Origin: Chrysaora quinquecirrha
Lineage: Eukaryota; Cnidaria; Scyphozoa; Semaeostomeae; Pelagiidae
Assembly: GCA_014526335.1 (NCBI GenBank)
Contig: JACTAT010000010.1
Location: 69,993-133,992 of the forward strand
Reading direction: 5' to 3'
Length of the DNA: 64,000 bases
Below the pieces are notes generated by a model. That model was not told the DNA's origin and ran no database searches. It saw only the letters and a program-made list of their open reading frames with translations. Positions 32,165 to 44,681 of the stretch are shown piece after piece (position 1 is the first letter of the stretch; each line of letters starts with the position of its first letter). Made by a program: the position numbers and the translations under genes.

Positions 32165-33260
32165 AACGTTTTTAGAGTGGTATGGAACCCAGGCTCCTAG
32201 TCTTATAATAGAACTGGGGACACTTTTTCGAAGAGGTCTGCATCCTATCTTTCTTAACGTATCAAACTGTGTATTCTTGCCATGTTGATTGCAATGTTGT
32301 AATCCCAACATAATTATAATAGAAACCCTTGTAGAGGTATTGTACCGAGTACCCCAGTCTAATAATAGAATAAGGGAGCATTTTTCTGGAGGGGTCTGCA
32401 TCGTATCTCTTTCAGCATATCAATCTGTATATTCTGGCAAACTTTCATTGCAATATCTTAATTTCCAACATAGTTAAAATAGAATCCCTTGCAGAGGTAT
32501 GGTACCAAGTACCCCAATCTAAAAATAAAATAAGGGGGCATTTTTTGAGAGGGGTCTGCATCCTATCATTTTCAGCGTATCAACTGTATATCCTTGCAAA
32601 CTTTCATTGCAATATCCTAATTTCCAACATAGTTATAATAGAAACCCTTGTGGACGTATGGTACTGAGTGCGCCAGTCTAAAAATAGAATAAGGGGGCAT
32701 TTTCCAGAGGGCTCTGCATCCTATCTCTTTCAGCGCATCAAACTGTGTAGTCTTGCCAAGTTTCATTCCCATTTAGAAATTCCCAACATAGTTATAATAG
32801 AAACCCTTGTAGAGGTATGGTACTGAGTACCCCAGACTAAATATAGAATATGAAGGCATTTTCCAGAGGGCTCTGCATCCTATCTTTTTCAGCGCTTCGA
32901 ACTGTGTATTCTTGCCAAGTTTCATTCAAATATAGAAATTTCCAACATAGTTATAAAAGAAACCCTTGTAGAGGTATGGTACTGAGTACCCCAGACTAAA
33001 AAGAGAATAAGGGGGCATTTTTCCGAAGAAGTCTGCACCCTATATTTCTTAGCGTATCAAACTGTATTCTTGCCAAGTTTCATTGCAATATAGTAATTTC
33101 CAACATGTAGAGGTATGGTACCAAGTACCCCAGTCTAAAAAATTGAAAAATGGGGCATTTTTCGGGAGGGGTCTGCATTCTTTTTTTTTTTTCAGCGCAT
33201 CAAACTGTGTATTGTCACCAAGTTTCATGCTTGTATCACATTTTGCATGATTTTTCAGTC
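32165..33260. repeat. Tandem array C, about 160-bp unit
   Basis: Six to seven copies. Each contains GAGGTATGGTAC (near 32333, 32493, 32653, 32811, 32970 and 33110), CCCAGTCTAAAAATAG, GGGGGCATTTT, a CATCCTATCT-TTTCAGCG block and ATCAAACTGTGTATTCTTGC. Spacing is mostly 158-160 bp. The end (AAGTTTCATGCTTGTATCAC near 33220) equals the TIR-proximal segment of elements A and E. Only one orientation is present, so this looks like one arm of such an element. Confidence 0.85.
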
Positions 33261-33269
33261 TACAGCCCT

Positions 33270-35915
33270 GACTAACTTTGGATCCCAGATGGAAAAAAAG
33301 TAGGAAAAAACAAAAGTTGTCCGATCGTGATGAAAATTGGCACAAAGTACAAAGTTGAGGCGCTGATTGCAAATCTGGAATTATTTTCCAGATATTTTAT
33401 TGATTTGGGGGCCAAAAAGGGGCTAATGTTGAGCTAAGTTGCCCCCCAAAATATCAAAAACATGAAAGTTGTTTGATCTTGGTAAAAACTTGGCACAAAG
33501 TACCATTTTGAAGCGCTGATTTCAAATCTGGAATTAATTTTTGGATATTTCATAGATTTTGGGGCCAAAAAGGGGCTAACATTGAGCTAAGTAGCCCCGA
33601 AAATACAAAAAACATGGAAGTTGATCGGTCTTGATAAAATTTGACACATTTTGAAGTGCTGATTTTAAATCTGAAATTATTTTCTAGATATTTTGTCGAT
33701 TTGGGGGCCAAAAGGGGGCTAACGTTGCGCTAACTTGCCCCCAAAATATAAAAAGCATGAAAGTTGTTCGATCTTGGTAAAATAATCTGGATTGGTACCT
33801 GATAGTGTGTCGAATGTAGTTTGTATACAGTTGAAGATAATTCTGGGTCACTTGGTATTTAACAGTATTTAATCAAATGGTAGTCTGCTAAAATGAGTCA
33901 GCTGATGCATAACTCTGCTGTGATGGACTGCCTGCCAAATCATACTCTCTTTAGACATGAAATGCATTCCAGCAATCAGCATTTTTCGTGGAGCAAAGGA
34001 CCAAGGGGTCATTTGGTGAAGAACATTTTCCACATTAATACAAAAATTTCTTTCCCCAATTTCTACATCGAAGCCTTTTCTCTTTACTAGTGCTGTCGTT
34101 ATTGTTAATTCTTACTTCATTGTGGGATCCTATTGAGAATAACAAAAAAAGCTTTTTGTAGTAGTTGCACACTAAAAGTACTTCTGGCAGATACTAATAG
34201 CAATTACCATTTGTTGTCTTTTGAGCAGTTTTGGTTATTCAGTGCAATATATGATACACTATCAGCTTTTAAAGTATACAGAGGTAGCCTCCAGTAATCA
34301 AATGGAATGGAGAAGGATAATAGCTGTTTACCACCCTTTCCTGCATCTTTCACCAAACACAGTGCTGGAAAGCCACTATCCATGACAATGGTTTTCCCCA
34401 AACCCTTTCCCCAAACCCTTCACATCGGCTGTCAGTTGGACAACAACATTGTAGTTTTTGCCTCTTGAGATATCTGTGTAGGAATATTTTCCAACCTTTC
34501 TTAGGTGAGAGGTGATTGTGGACATAATAATCTCCTAGTGCCCCTTTGTCAGCTAGCTTATTAATGGTTCAGGACATTCTTACTGTCAGGATTCCTCATT
34601 TCGTAAGCATTCTGTTTGCTTTTGCTCTCAATCCTCCCTCCATCCAGACACATTCGTCTTCTGGGAATCCATAAGCTGGACGACTTTCTTCTCAGATACG
34701 TCACTCCAGAGAGAATGTTCTGAAGTGGATGATAGTTTGGACTGTTTCTCTCAGGCATATTGGATGGCTTACAGACTCACAGATTTAACTGTGGATATGT
34801 CATCACTTTCTTGATTTCCTCTTGTTTTTTGAGCGGATCTTCACTCCATGCCCATTCCTTTTGGCTGTATGCTAGCAGTGCCAAGTGCCATTTGACTGCT
34901 AAGAATCATTAGCAGCATGCTCATTTGTTGCATCAATCGAGACATCAATCAAATCATTGTCAACTGCAAGTTCCACTAAATCGTGGGGGCTAGAATCCAC
35001 ATCAATGTCTATGGTGTGTTTGCCATATTGGGGAGACGCAGAACGAGCTTCAATGCTTGTGGAATTGAATTCTTTCATCTTTGACCAGTGACAGCAGCCA
35101 GCTTCGTTGTCATCACTTTCCACACCTTCTGGATTGTATCGGGATTCTCTTTCTATCTCTATCGTATCCTCATCTGAATTATCCTCCAAAAAGCTGAAAA
35201 CATCACTTTCACCAACTTTTATTTCGCTTTCATCAGACTAGTCATACCAGTTGTGATCACCAAGCTACAAAAATTGAATATAATTGAATAATGCTTAATT
35301 TCACCAAAACTAATATGCATTCAATGAAAGTGGAAATTAAAACAGGGTACATACTCTTTGTTAATCAACTACTGCTGGTTCGGCATCAACAGTCAAAAAG
35401 TGAGCTCAGTGGGGTTACAATAGTTCTTCAGAGGAAATCTATGTGCCCTAAAAGGAGACTTCTAAGAACTATTGGGCAAATTGATCCCCCACATGTTGCC
35501 CAAAACGTACCTCAGATTTGTCTTGACATTTCATATTTCACCTCTATGGTGCTTCGATGTCAGCTTTGCAGTGCATTTCATTATTCTTTGTCATATGAAA
35601 GAAATTGCTTGTGGGATGTATTTATTGTGCATGCGCAAAAATTGCAAAATAAAAATGATTCCAGGTTTCAAATCAGTTCTTCAAAATGGTACTTTGTGCC
35701 AAATTTTACCAAGATCAAACAACTTTCATGTTTTTGATATTTTAGGGGCAACTTAGCTCAACATTAGCCCCCTTTTGGCCCCCAAATCGATAAAACATTG
35801 GGAAAATAATTCCAGATTTGAAATCAGTGCTTCAAATTTGTACTTTGTGCCAATATTCATCACGATGGGACAACTTTTGTTTTTCCTACTTTTTTCCATC
35901 TGGGATCCAAAGTGG
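33270..35915. mobile_element. Inverted-repeat element D with a piggyBac-like remnant
   Basis: Arms begin ACTTTGGATCCCAGATGG (left, near 33279) and end with its complement near 35912. They include repeats of 143-152 bp (TTTGATCTTGGTAAAA, GGGGCTAA and GAGCTAAGT blocks): three to four copies in the left arm (33280-33790) and two in the right (35655-35912). The interior holds a broken piggyBac-like coding region. I see no clear target duplication. Confidence 0.55.
34140..35230 (-). pseudogene. piggyBac-like transposase remnant
   Basis: Minus strand from 35230: an acidic N-terminus (MEDNSDEDTIEIERESRYNP, then ESDDNEAG), as piggyBac proteins have; a middle with RRRMCLDGGRIESKSKQNAY and MRNPDS; then LTKVGKYSYTDISRGKNYNV-type sequence in broken frames; and GKTIVMDSGFPALCLVKDA, which corresponds to the block with a catalytic Asp. 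Many stops and frameshifts are present. The assignment rests on order and general resemblance; no TTAA site is seen at the ends of the enclosing element. Confidence 0.4.
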
Positions 35916-35929
35916 GACACAGACCGGGA

Positions 35930-36607
35930 AAGGGTTAAGGAAAATATTAATCTTAACTTTTCATTGTTAAATCATCAATATGATAATGATGGAAAGCGTT
36001 TTTTGACATTGTTTTTAATCTTTCTAGAGCTATTCTGCCAGTGTGAAGTAGTATATCTCAGCAAAGTTTGCACATTTTAACAATTTGTTTATTGATACTT
36101 CATAATTATATTACTATTAACTTGTCATTGTTTAATTAATGATAGGATATTGATGGGAAAATTTTATTAATACTTCTTTTAATCTTTCTACAGCTAGTCC
36201 ACCAGTATCAAGTGATATATCTCAGCAACGTCAGTACATTTCAACAATTTGTTTATTTTTACTTAATGATTATATTACTATTAACTTTGCATAGTTGCTA
36301 AATCAATGATAAGATATTCATGGGAAAGCATTTATTAATACTTTTAATCTTTCTTCAGCTATTCCATAAATATCGAGCAACTTATGTCAGCAAAGTTTGT
36401 GCATTTCTATAAGACGTTAACATCGGTACATTTGAACAATTCGTTTATTTTTACTTAATGATTATATTACTATGAACTTTGCATAGTTGCTAAATCAACG
36501 ATAAGATATTAATGGGAAAGCATTTATTAATACTTCTTTTAATCTTTCTTCAGCTATTCCAAAAATATTGAGCAATTTATGTCAGCAAAGTTTGTACATT
36601 TCTATAA
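35930..36607. repeat. Tandem array F, about 165-bp unit, interrupted by element B
   Basis: Four copies with AATCTTTCTTCAGCTATTCC (36017, 36181, 36346, 36541), GTCAGCAAAGTTTGT and ATTATATTACTATTAACTT. The third copy carries CATTTCTATAAGACGTTAAC; the fourth breaks off after CATTTCTATAA, where element B begins, and resumes after it. Confidence 0.85.
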
Positions 36608-39342
36608 TAGACCGGCTTCAGGTGGGGTCAAGTGCCACTCGAGGAGGTCATTAACATCATAGGGATTTTTCGATAGCATTTCACATGGACTTTCAAAAAA
36701 ATTTTGGTAAACGGTTGTTTTTTGCTGCGTTAGTGAAATACGGGGGTCAGAAAACCAGGGGGTCGACATCGACAAAAATATTGACAGGGAATTTTTCGCA
36801 ACATTCTAGCAAACTGGGTAACCGGAATTTTAAAGTAGGTTTGGACTCTTTGGTGGTGGGTGGTCATTTTAAGACTTGGGAACATTCTGGCAAATCAATG
36901 GTTGTGACGTCATCGATGACGTAGAAAAGTTACGGTCAGTGAAAATCTGACTTTTGAATTTTGTGTTTTTAATGATATTGACGGAAAAAAACATCTCCAA
37001 TGGAGCAAAAAATTATACAACACCAATTCGGTTTGGCTTAATACTCAGAAGTTATTACGATTCGAAATTTGTGTGACGTCATCAAAATGCAAAACTGATA
37101 TTTTGAGTCTTAACCGTTTCGTGCATAAATTTTTCTTTTGATGTGTTCAACGTTACTTTTAGGATAAAAGCATCATGTTCTCCGTCACTTACGCTAATTT
37201 CTGTCATTGCAAACCTTTAATTACGAAGAATGCTCGTAATTTCTAATGCGATGCAGCTAGGGTGCCGAACTACTATGAATGTTGAAAAAGATGAAAAACT
37301 TGAAACATTTTCTGCTTACTTTCTCTGAGAATGGTAATATGATTGAGCTAGATAGAGCGAAGTAATAAAAAGTGGATCCAAGGCAAACATATACCAAAAA
37401 TAGGGGCACTGCTTACAAAAGTTGAACAGCCGCATTTTGATACGTGGTTAGAGGGAATACTCACTTGGTTAGGAAGAAGTGCTAGAAGAAAGAGGGGAAC
37501 AGCCATGGACGGTTGAGTTTCATTGCATATATGAAACTCCATAACATCAATAGGTTTGTCCATTTCAGTCGACAAGATTGGCGAAAGGCAGGAGAAAATT
37601 GCACGGCCACTTGCCAGCTACTAGCGATTGTTGAAATGAACTGGAGCGAATCTTAGCGAAACCAATCGACCGATTCAGTTTGAGTTCAATATTTCGGCAA
37701 CAAACTTTGTGCCAGAATAGGAGCCACAAGTCAGATAATATCTGAATCTGGGAACCTACCATATAAATCCTAGTTAGCCATTTTTCATTATTATCATTCA
37801 GCGCTCGTCTCTGCTATTATTGGAGAATTCACAGTGGCTTGTCCCACAAAGCCGCACTTACAGAGTTATACGTTTGTCAACGTAACTACTTGTGAACTGC
37901 ATCTCTCACCTTGCAACTCTAAAAACTTAATCAAAATTCTTTGCAAAAGTCAATTCCAATAGCTTATCGGTTACTGTTATCTTGTATAAATCTCTGTATT
38001 ATGCCTACTAAGACTGATAAAATGTGGCACACTTCGTACTGTAACACAAAAGTCAACGGATTTTCCTGTGTTTAGGGTGAACCGTAGTATTTGAATTCCT
38101 CTCCACTCCACCGCCAAGCCTGGTTTTCAAACTAGCCATATCCACTGACGATAACCGCCTTCATCTACACCTACACCTGTGCCTATGCCTTCGCCTACTC
38201 CTATGCCTTCATCTACACCTACACCTGTGCCTATGCCTTCGCCTACACAAATGCCTATATCTCACCTACACCTGTACCTAAGGCTTGTCCAATGCCTATG
38301 CCGTCATCTACACATACGCCTGTGCCTATGCCTTCGCCTATGCCTTTGCCTACATCTCACCTAGGCCTGTTTCTGTGCCTTCGCCTATGCCTATGCCTAC
38401 ACCTATACCTGTGCCTTAGCCTAGACCTTCGCATCATCTACACCTACACTTGTTCCTATGCCTTTGCCTGTGCGATTGCCTACATCTTATCGACATAGGT
38501 GTCTGCCGTCTTCTCAAGCATTTATTGCTACATAAATCAAATTCAAGACCGTGGTCATAAGAAAGTACTTCGCTCTATCCAGCTCAATCATATTACCATT
38601 CTCAGGGAAAGTAAGCAGAAAATGTTTTATCTTTTTCATCTTTTTCAACATTCATAGTAGTTCGGAACCCTAGCTGCATCGCAATAGAAATTACGAGCAT
38701 TCTTCGTAATTTAAGGTTTGAAATGACAAAAATAAGGGTAAGTGACCGAGAACATGATGCAGTTATTCTAAAAGTAATGCTGAACACGAAAGATTTAGGC
38801 AAAAGAAAAATTTATGCACGAAACGGTTAAGACTCAAAGTCAAAATATCAGTTTTGCGTTTTCATGACGTCACACACATTTCGAATCGTAATAACTTCTG
38901 AGTATTAAGCCAAATCGAATTGGTGTTTTATAATTTTTTGCTCCATTTGAGATGTTTTTTTTTTCCGTCAATATCATTAAAAACACAAAATTCAAAAGTC
39001 AGATTTTCACTGACCGTAACTTTTCTACGTCATCGATGACGTCACAACCATTGATTTGCAAGAATGTTCCCAAGTCTTAAAATGACCACCCACCACCAAA
39101 TAGTCCAAAACCTACTTTAAAATTCCATTTACCCAGTTTGCTAGAATGTTGCGAAAAATTCCATGCCAATATTTTCGTCGATGTCGACCCCCTGGTTTTC
39201 TGACCCCCGTATTTCACGAACGCAGCAAAAAGCAACCGTTTACCAAAATTTTTTTGAAAGTCCATGTGAAATGCTATCGAAAAATCACTATGATGTTAAT
39301 GACCTCCTCGAGTGGCACTTGACCCCACCTGAAGCCGGTCTA
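36608..39342. mobile_element. Non-autonomous long-TIR element B with TAA target duplication
   Basis: Ends are TAGACCGGCTTCAGGTGG and its exact complement. The inverted arms extend about 740 bp (36608-37345 and 38560-39342). TAA flanks both ends (36605-36607 and 39343-39345), and the uninterrupted site TCTATAAGACGTTAA is present in the neighbouring repeat at 36405-36420. A 3-bp TAA duplication is usual for Harbinger-type elements (TWA). No transposase is encoded. The interior (37045-39165) is shared with element A. Minus-strand frames in it (such as 37348-37762) are broken and unrecognised. Confidence 0.85.
38155..38500 (+). repeat. Hexanucleotide-based minisatellite in element B
   Basis: Same CCTATG/CCTTCG/CCTACA hexamer array as at 11333-11815, about 345 bp here, in the corresponding position of the shared core. 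Confidence 0.9.
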
Positions 39343-39345
39343 TAA

Positions 39346-39857
39346 GACGTTAATTTCCCATCATTAATTAATTGATGGTGACTAAATGATATTGTAGTTT
39401 CTAGCTTCAGACATTGGATCAGTCCAGTGAAGTTTGTTGTAAATTTGTTATAGATTTTATCTGGATATTATCTTGCATGTTTAGTACTACCTGCATGAAG
39501 CTCATGCTGCCTTTATTTTCCATACAGTCATGCATTGGTTCAGTGTTTTCCTCGATGGAAAGTTTCTCTCATGATGTTCCTAAAAATCATTTTTAAGAGT
39601 TTCCTCTCTGTTGAATGTGAAAGCTATTGCCTGTGGCAAAATTAATCAAAATTAATGATTCATGGTTACCCCATTCATTATAATCATGGTTGCCTTGTCA
39701 TAACTGAAAAACTTCATAACATAGATGCACCTGTTGTTTTAACATTGAAATAAAACAGCAGAAGTACCTCACCCCTGGTTGCTTCTATGCACTTCCACAG
39801 AGGAATATCCAACGGAATGTTGAGAGAAACGATAGACTGTTTCTCAAGTTGCTGTAA
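39346..39857. other. No gene recognised
   Basis: Starts with the continuation of array F, then unassigned AT-rich sequence. Confidence 0.5.
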
Positions 39858-40149
39858 TTTTTCAAAAGAAAATTCAGAAGTCAAACGAGACTTACCTGTA
39901 AGGTGATGTTTGATTGGAATTCTGAGAATCATCGGCGCGGAGTGAAGGAGGTGTACGAGAGAGAGCGCAGTATTTCATGCCAACCAATCTTCAGAGAAGC
40001 AATGGATCAATGACAAATTAAAAAAGCTTGGCAGGGTGGGTCAGAATGAAGAGTGAGCTGGGTGGGCGTACACCTCCTTCGCTCCGCGCTGATGATTCTC
40101 AGAATTCCAATCAAACATCACCTTATAGTTAAGTCTCGTTTGATTTGTG
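39858..40149. repeat. Foldback next to the DIRS-like element, including a second DIRS end
   Basis: Arms near 39858-39975 and 40060-40149 are complementary (shared TGATGTTTGATTGGAATTCT, then GAGAATCATC and GCGCGGAG). The segment GTACGAGAGAGAGCGCAGTA at about 39951 also matches the inner side of the DIRS right terminal repeat, so a truncated sister copy lies head to head with the full element. Confidence 0.6.
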
Positions 40150-40287
40150 AATTCTATTTCATCATCAGCTTCGTCGCTGCGGACGAGTACGAGAAGTTTA
40201 GAGCCGGCATTGAGACATTGACTAAGAACCCAGGAGAACCCAGGATTGCAATAAAGAAGTGTAAGAAATCACAAACACGATTAAGTG

Positions 40288-41507
40288 TTATATACCAGCA
40301 GACAGCAAAGCATTACCGAAATTAAAGTCATCTCTATTACAAATATTATAAAAGCGTTCAAAAGTTTGTTCATTAGTCCAACCCGCTGCCAGCATAATGT
40401 CTTTCAAATCAAAGTTTTTCTGCGAAAGAAACGACGTCAAAGCTGCCTGAGTGCTATGGCATCAATACTTGGACATGTCAATGCCAGCTTTCTCCAATAC
40501 AGTTCGGCACCACTTGGCTATGGTGTCCTTCGAAACAGGCAGATGAGGGCAAACAAAACTAAGTAACAATTGGCTCTGTTCAGCTCAAAACGAGGCAGTA
40601 TGCTGTAAATATTCTGACAAGTGCAAATATAGGCAAAGTTTAGGTTCCACAGCATACTTGAGAAAGCATAACGGTTTCTGATGGACTGCTGGGCGAGTAT
40701 GTTTTAATTTACCAGCAATATGAAACGTGTACGCAGGTTCAGAAACTTGCATGTGTTTGACATTTAAAAACAGGATTGTTTGACAACGCTGAGCACTAAG
40801 CAAACAAAGCAAAAGAGTGAGGCGATGAGAAAGCTCTTTAAGTGTTAGTTCACAAATGGTAGGCTGCAAGCGGAAAAAATTGAAGACAGATTTAACGGCC
40901 CAGATTGCTGGATGCTTTGGGAGAGACGGAAGAAGCTCGAAGATACCTTTCATAAATCTTTTTACCAAAGTAACTGACCAAATGGAACAGCAATACCATC
41001 AAAAATACAAAACGAGGACATGGCGCTTCGTGCAATATTAATTGAACTGTAGGATAGGCCTTTTTCATACAATGAAGTAAGGAATGCTAGAGCTGTTGAG
41101 ATGGACGGATGGATAGGATCACTGTTATTTGTAGAACAAAAAAGAAACAATTTGTTAACATATGTTTTGTACTGTTTTTTCGTTGAATCACGCCAGGCTG
41201 CCATTATTATTTTGATAGATGATGAAGATAATCCATATTGGGAGAATTGTTGCCCGAAATAAGGCAGATCATTAAAGTCAGTTTTTGAAACAGTGGATGA
41301 ACGAGGTCTGGCCTCTCTGGAAGATACAACAAATTGCGTAGAATAAGGGGTGGAGCCGCAAGAAGACGCAGTAAAAGAAGATACCATATTTGTGTAGGCC
41401 ATTTCGGCACAATTAATACTCCCATTGCTAGATCTTGTTGAACTTTTTGGATAACTTGCAGCACATAGCTGAAAGGGGGAAAACAATAAATGTTGAGACC
41501 AGTCCAC
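40288..41507 (-). pseudogene. Tyrosine recombinase of the DIRS-like element
   Basis: The N-terminal part reads SSIKIIMAAWRDSTKKQYKT and SYSSINIARSAMSSF, a SAM-like core-binding domain. The catalytic domain has the first Arg in LLSAQRCQTILFLN and, beyond a frameshift near 40570, the HxxR box (HSTQAA, near 40455) and the tyrosine block GWTNEQTFERFYN (near 40340). The second catalytic Arg is Gln here (CAG), which would abolish activity and looks like a CpG transition. The stop is at 40290-40288. The enzyme would insert the circular DIRS copy by strand exchange. Confidence 0.8.
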
Positions 41508-43402
41508 GAGTTGCTAAAGGCATCAATATGAGAAGCATTAGGATCTGGTCGAAGAGAGCAGTAATTGCAAAACTGTGCATTTAAGCGAGTGGCAAAACGA
41601 TCAATATCAGGTTTGAAATTTAACTGTATTAAGGCTTGTTGCAAATGGTGCTGATTGAGCATCCATTCTGCGTATAATTGGAAAAAATTAGGGACTCTCG
41701 ACCAGCATAGATATTTTCACACCCTAGAATGTGGTAGGCGGTAAGCAATATGTTATTCGCTTGACAAAATTCCCAGATCCGAACTGCAATTTCATTGCAT
41801 TTGTTGCTATGGGTCGTGCCTTGTTGATTTATAATGCAAACAGCAGCGCTATTATCAAGCATAAGACAGACGTTAGTATTGGATATTGTAAGCTGAAAAC
41901 TGAAAAAATGCAGCTAGTAATTCTAAAGCATTGATATGATGTTGTGCTTCGGAAAAGGACCATTTTCCTCCATATGCAGTAGGCCCTATTGTTGCACCCC
42001 AGCCCAGTAAAGAAGCATCAGAATATATCATATGACCAAACGGGGCTTTGCTAATATTTCCGAAGCTGTAAGGTAAAGTTTGTAGCCACCATTCAATTTC
42101 ATTTACTGCAGAGGGCGGTAAAGACATGAATTTATCGAAATTACCTGCTGAAAATTTCAAGGCCTTTGTTTTAGCCCACTCTAGCCACCGATAATGGGCA
42201 CCTGCAAAAGGTATAGCTGGAAAGCTAGAAACCATATACCCTAATGCACGCGCAAAATCTCGAATCTTGATAGACACAGCATTATGAAGGAGTTTTTACG
42301 ATGCAACGACTTTGTCATAACGCTTTTGCATAAGAGTGATATGCATTGTGACGGAATTTAGTACGAACCAAAGAAAAGTGATTTGTTGCTTTGGAATGAA
42401 TTCGATTTTGTTGGATGAACAACGAAATCGAGCTGGTCAAATTGAGTTACAGTGGCCTTAACAGTCTCAATGCAACCCTGATAAGTTTCACTTTGTAAGC
42501 ATAGGTCATCAATATAGCTCGATATAATGTGTCCTTGTTCCTGTAGAATTGCCAAAGGAGGCTTTAAGAGTTTAGGAAACTTTCTTGGACAAGAGGCGAG
42601 GCCATTAGGAAAAGCAGTGTAGCAATATAATTTTCCGAAGAATTGGAATTTCAAATACTGTTGATAGTTTCGTTGAATTGGAATGCTATAATATGCATCC
42701 TTAAAATCAATGGATGCCATCCAACAGTTGGGAGTGAGCATAGCTATGACCGTATTAATAGAATCCATTTTGAAATGGTAATAGGTAACATAAGCATTTA
42801 ATGATTTGAGATTGAGAATTAAGCGTACCTGATTATCAGGGTTTGGAACTGTAAAAATTGGAGAAATAAACTCATTCGGATCATGTGCGCAAGAAACAAG
42901 GACTTTTTTGGAAAGCAATGATGCAATTTCAAGTTTAACAGAATCAATAGCGTTATTAGCGATATGATTATTGGGAAAAGTACTATTTGTTGGAGGACTT
43001 CCATTGAATGCAATTATATCTTCCATAACCATTTGGAGAATATATTGATCTGAAGTTAGACTTTGCCACTGGCTTAAATGATTTTTAATTTGCCCAGCAG
43101 TAAATTGATTTACTTTATTACGTAAATAAGGGCATAAATTCAATTCAACAAATGACGAGAAACAATATACCGTGTCCGTTACTTGGTCCATTTGTTCCAA
43201 GACTTTCTTGGAGGCTGTGGGCTCGAAGAAAATTGCCATTGATTCTTCCTGGGAGGATAGGGCATCCTCCCTCGCTGTGATAAAAAAGGCTGACCGTAAG
43301 ATCTGTTGTATGGCTTTGGGAAGATGCACGAGGCTGTGAACTGCCTTGTCCCTTAGGCGGAAATTTTTGGATGACTTTGCCTATAGTTTTAACTTCCTGC
43401 AT
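41207..43402 (-). pseudogene. Reverse transcriptase-RNase H of the DIRS-like element
   Basis: From 43402: a basic leader, then (43329-42358) reverse transcriptase with SPIFTVPNPDNQVRLILNLK, MASIDFKDAYYSIPI, AFPNGLASCPRKF and the catalytic YIDDLCLQ. RNase H follows: MIYSDASLLGWGAT (Asp), ALELLAAF (Glu) and MLDNSAAVCIINQQG (Asp), then the DIRS-typical tail DIDRFATRLNAQF, PDPNASHIDAFSNSW and VPKWPTQIWY. Frameshifts occur near 43200, 42330, 41870 and 41650. The recombinase frame overlaps the tail. Confidence 0.85.
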
Positions 43403-43510
43403 GGTCTTGGAAACGTCGTTTCCAAATAAAGGTTGGTAGACCTGTTGCAGGCAAATCTGAAATTTGCACTAAGATAGGGCCGGAGGGCTTCTTTACGACG
43501 GTAAGACAAC

Positions 43511-44468
43511 TCAGAATCCCAACATGGAAATGATATCAACAAGACCGCTAGATAAAGCCTTATAATCCAGGGGTTGTGTTTTGTCACGAGACAACAGTAA
43601 ATCTTGCAGTGAGATTGTGATTGCACCAGATGCTGTAACAAGGGTATCCTGCAACGCCACAAGGGTGCAATCAGTCCCTTTCACATCGTTTTTCAAAGAG
43701 TTCCAGATATGTTCATTGACTGGAGGCCAGAACAAGTCTGAGCAATTTTCTGGAACAAGATATTTTGCTTTAATCTGTTTGTGCTGAGTAGTATTGAACT
43801 CTTGTTTTAAAACGGGTATTGATAAGGGTAGCCAGGTTGGGCGAAATTGGGGGCCTTTTGGTACACTAACGGCCGTAGAGCTATCAATGCTCTCGAGGAA
43901 AACATCTGACGACAAAAGTTCCTCGTTTTCTTGCGGAGCAGAGTCAGGACAGATAGGATCATCATCTTGGCGACTAACGCGATGATCAACCTGATCAATG
44001 TCGTGACCAGCATGGACACTGAGAACATCGTCATCAACTGCAGATTGAGCAATTTGATCAGGCATTTCTATAGGATGTGGTGCATTAAAGAGCGACTCAT
44101 TGTCCACAAGGGGTGCTCTCTGGGGTTGGGAGCTACTGAAGCAGTAGAAGAGGCACCTCGAGATTTTTTGCCACTAGGGCGTGTGGCAGTATGAAGTTCA
44201 TCATCCTCATTCTCGTCATCTGAATAAAAGACAGAGAACTTGTGTTTCAACGAAGAGGATTGTTTATTGCCGTTCACTAGACTTAACAAAAAAACTGATT
44301 TGAAGTGTTTATCTGTTGCTGCATGGTGGTTAAAAGTTTAACCATGACCAACTCTTGATTTTGATCAGTTGGAGTAGAAAGAAACCCTTCGTTATTAGAA
44401 GTGTTCATTTCTGTCGGAAATGTTTCAATTTCATCCCCTGATGGCGTGTTAGCATCCTGAGATGCCAT
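43511..44468 (-). pseudogene. Gag-like protein of the DIRS-like element
   Basis: The most likely start is the ATG at 44468 (MASQDANTPSGDEIE), giving an acidic, Ser/Thr-rich N-terminus with a coiled-coil-like segment (MVKLLTTMQQQINTSNQF), then FYSDDENEDDE, and a C-terminal part (FRPTWLPLSIPVLKQEFN, PENCSDLFWPPVNEHIW). No zinc knuckle is seen, as is common in DIRS gag proteins. Frames change near 44285 and 44090, so the copy is broken. Confidence 0.6.
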
Positions 44469-44681
44469 AGTCAGAGAAAGACAAAAGATAGATAAAAGGT
44501 GAAAATACTTATCTTCCAAATCAATGAATTCTTGAAAAGAACGCGAGAATTGGAGATCCAAACAGAGCTGCAAATTTTGCGACCAGTCTCGCATGAACAC
44601 ACTACGCAACTGGTTGGCATGAACTACTGCGCTCTCTCTCGTACTCCTCCGCAGTGACGAAGCCGATGATGAAATAGAATT

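Larger units (their letters stand above)
40150..44681 (-). mobile_element. DIRS-like tyrosine-recombinase retrotransposon
   Basis: Inverted terminal repeats AATTCTATTTCATCATC at 40150 and its complement ending at 44681. Gene order on the minus strand is gag-like, reverse transcriptase-RNase H, tyrosine recombinase, typical of DIRS-order elements, which integrate by recombinase rather than integrase. It is about 4.5 kb and nearly complete, but each gene has frameshifts. Confidence 0.85.
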
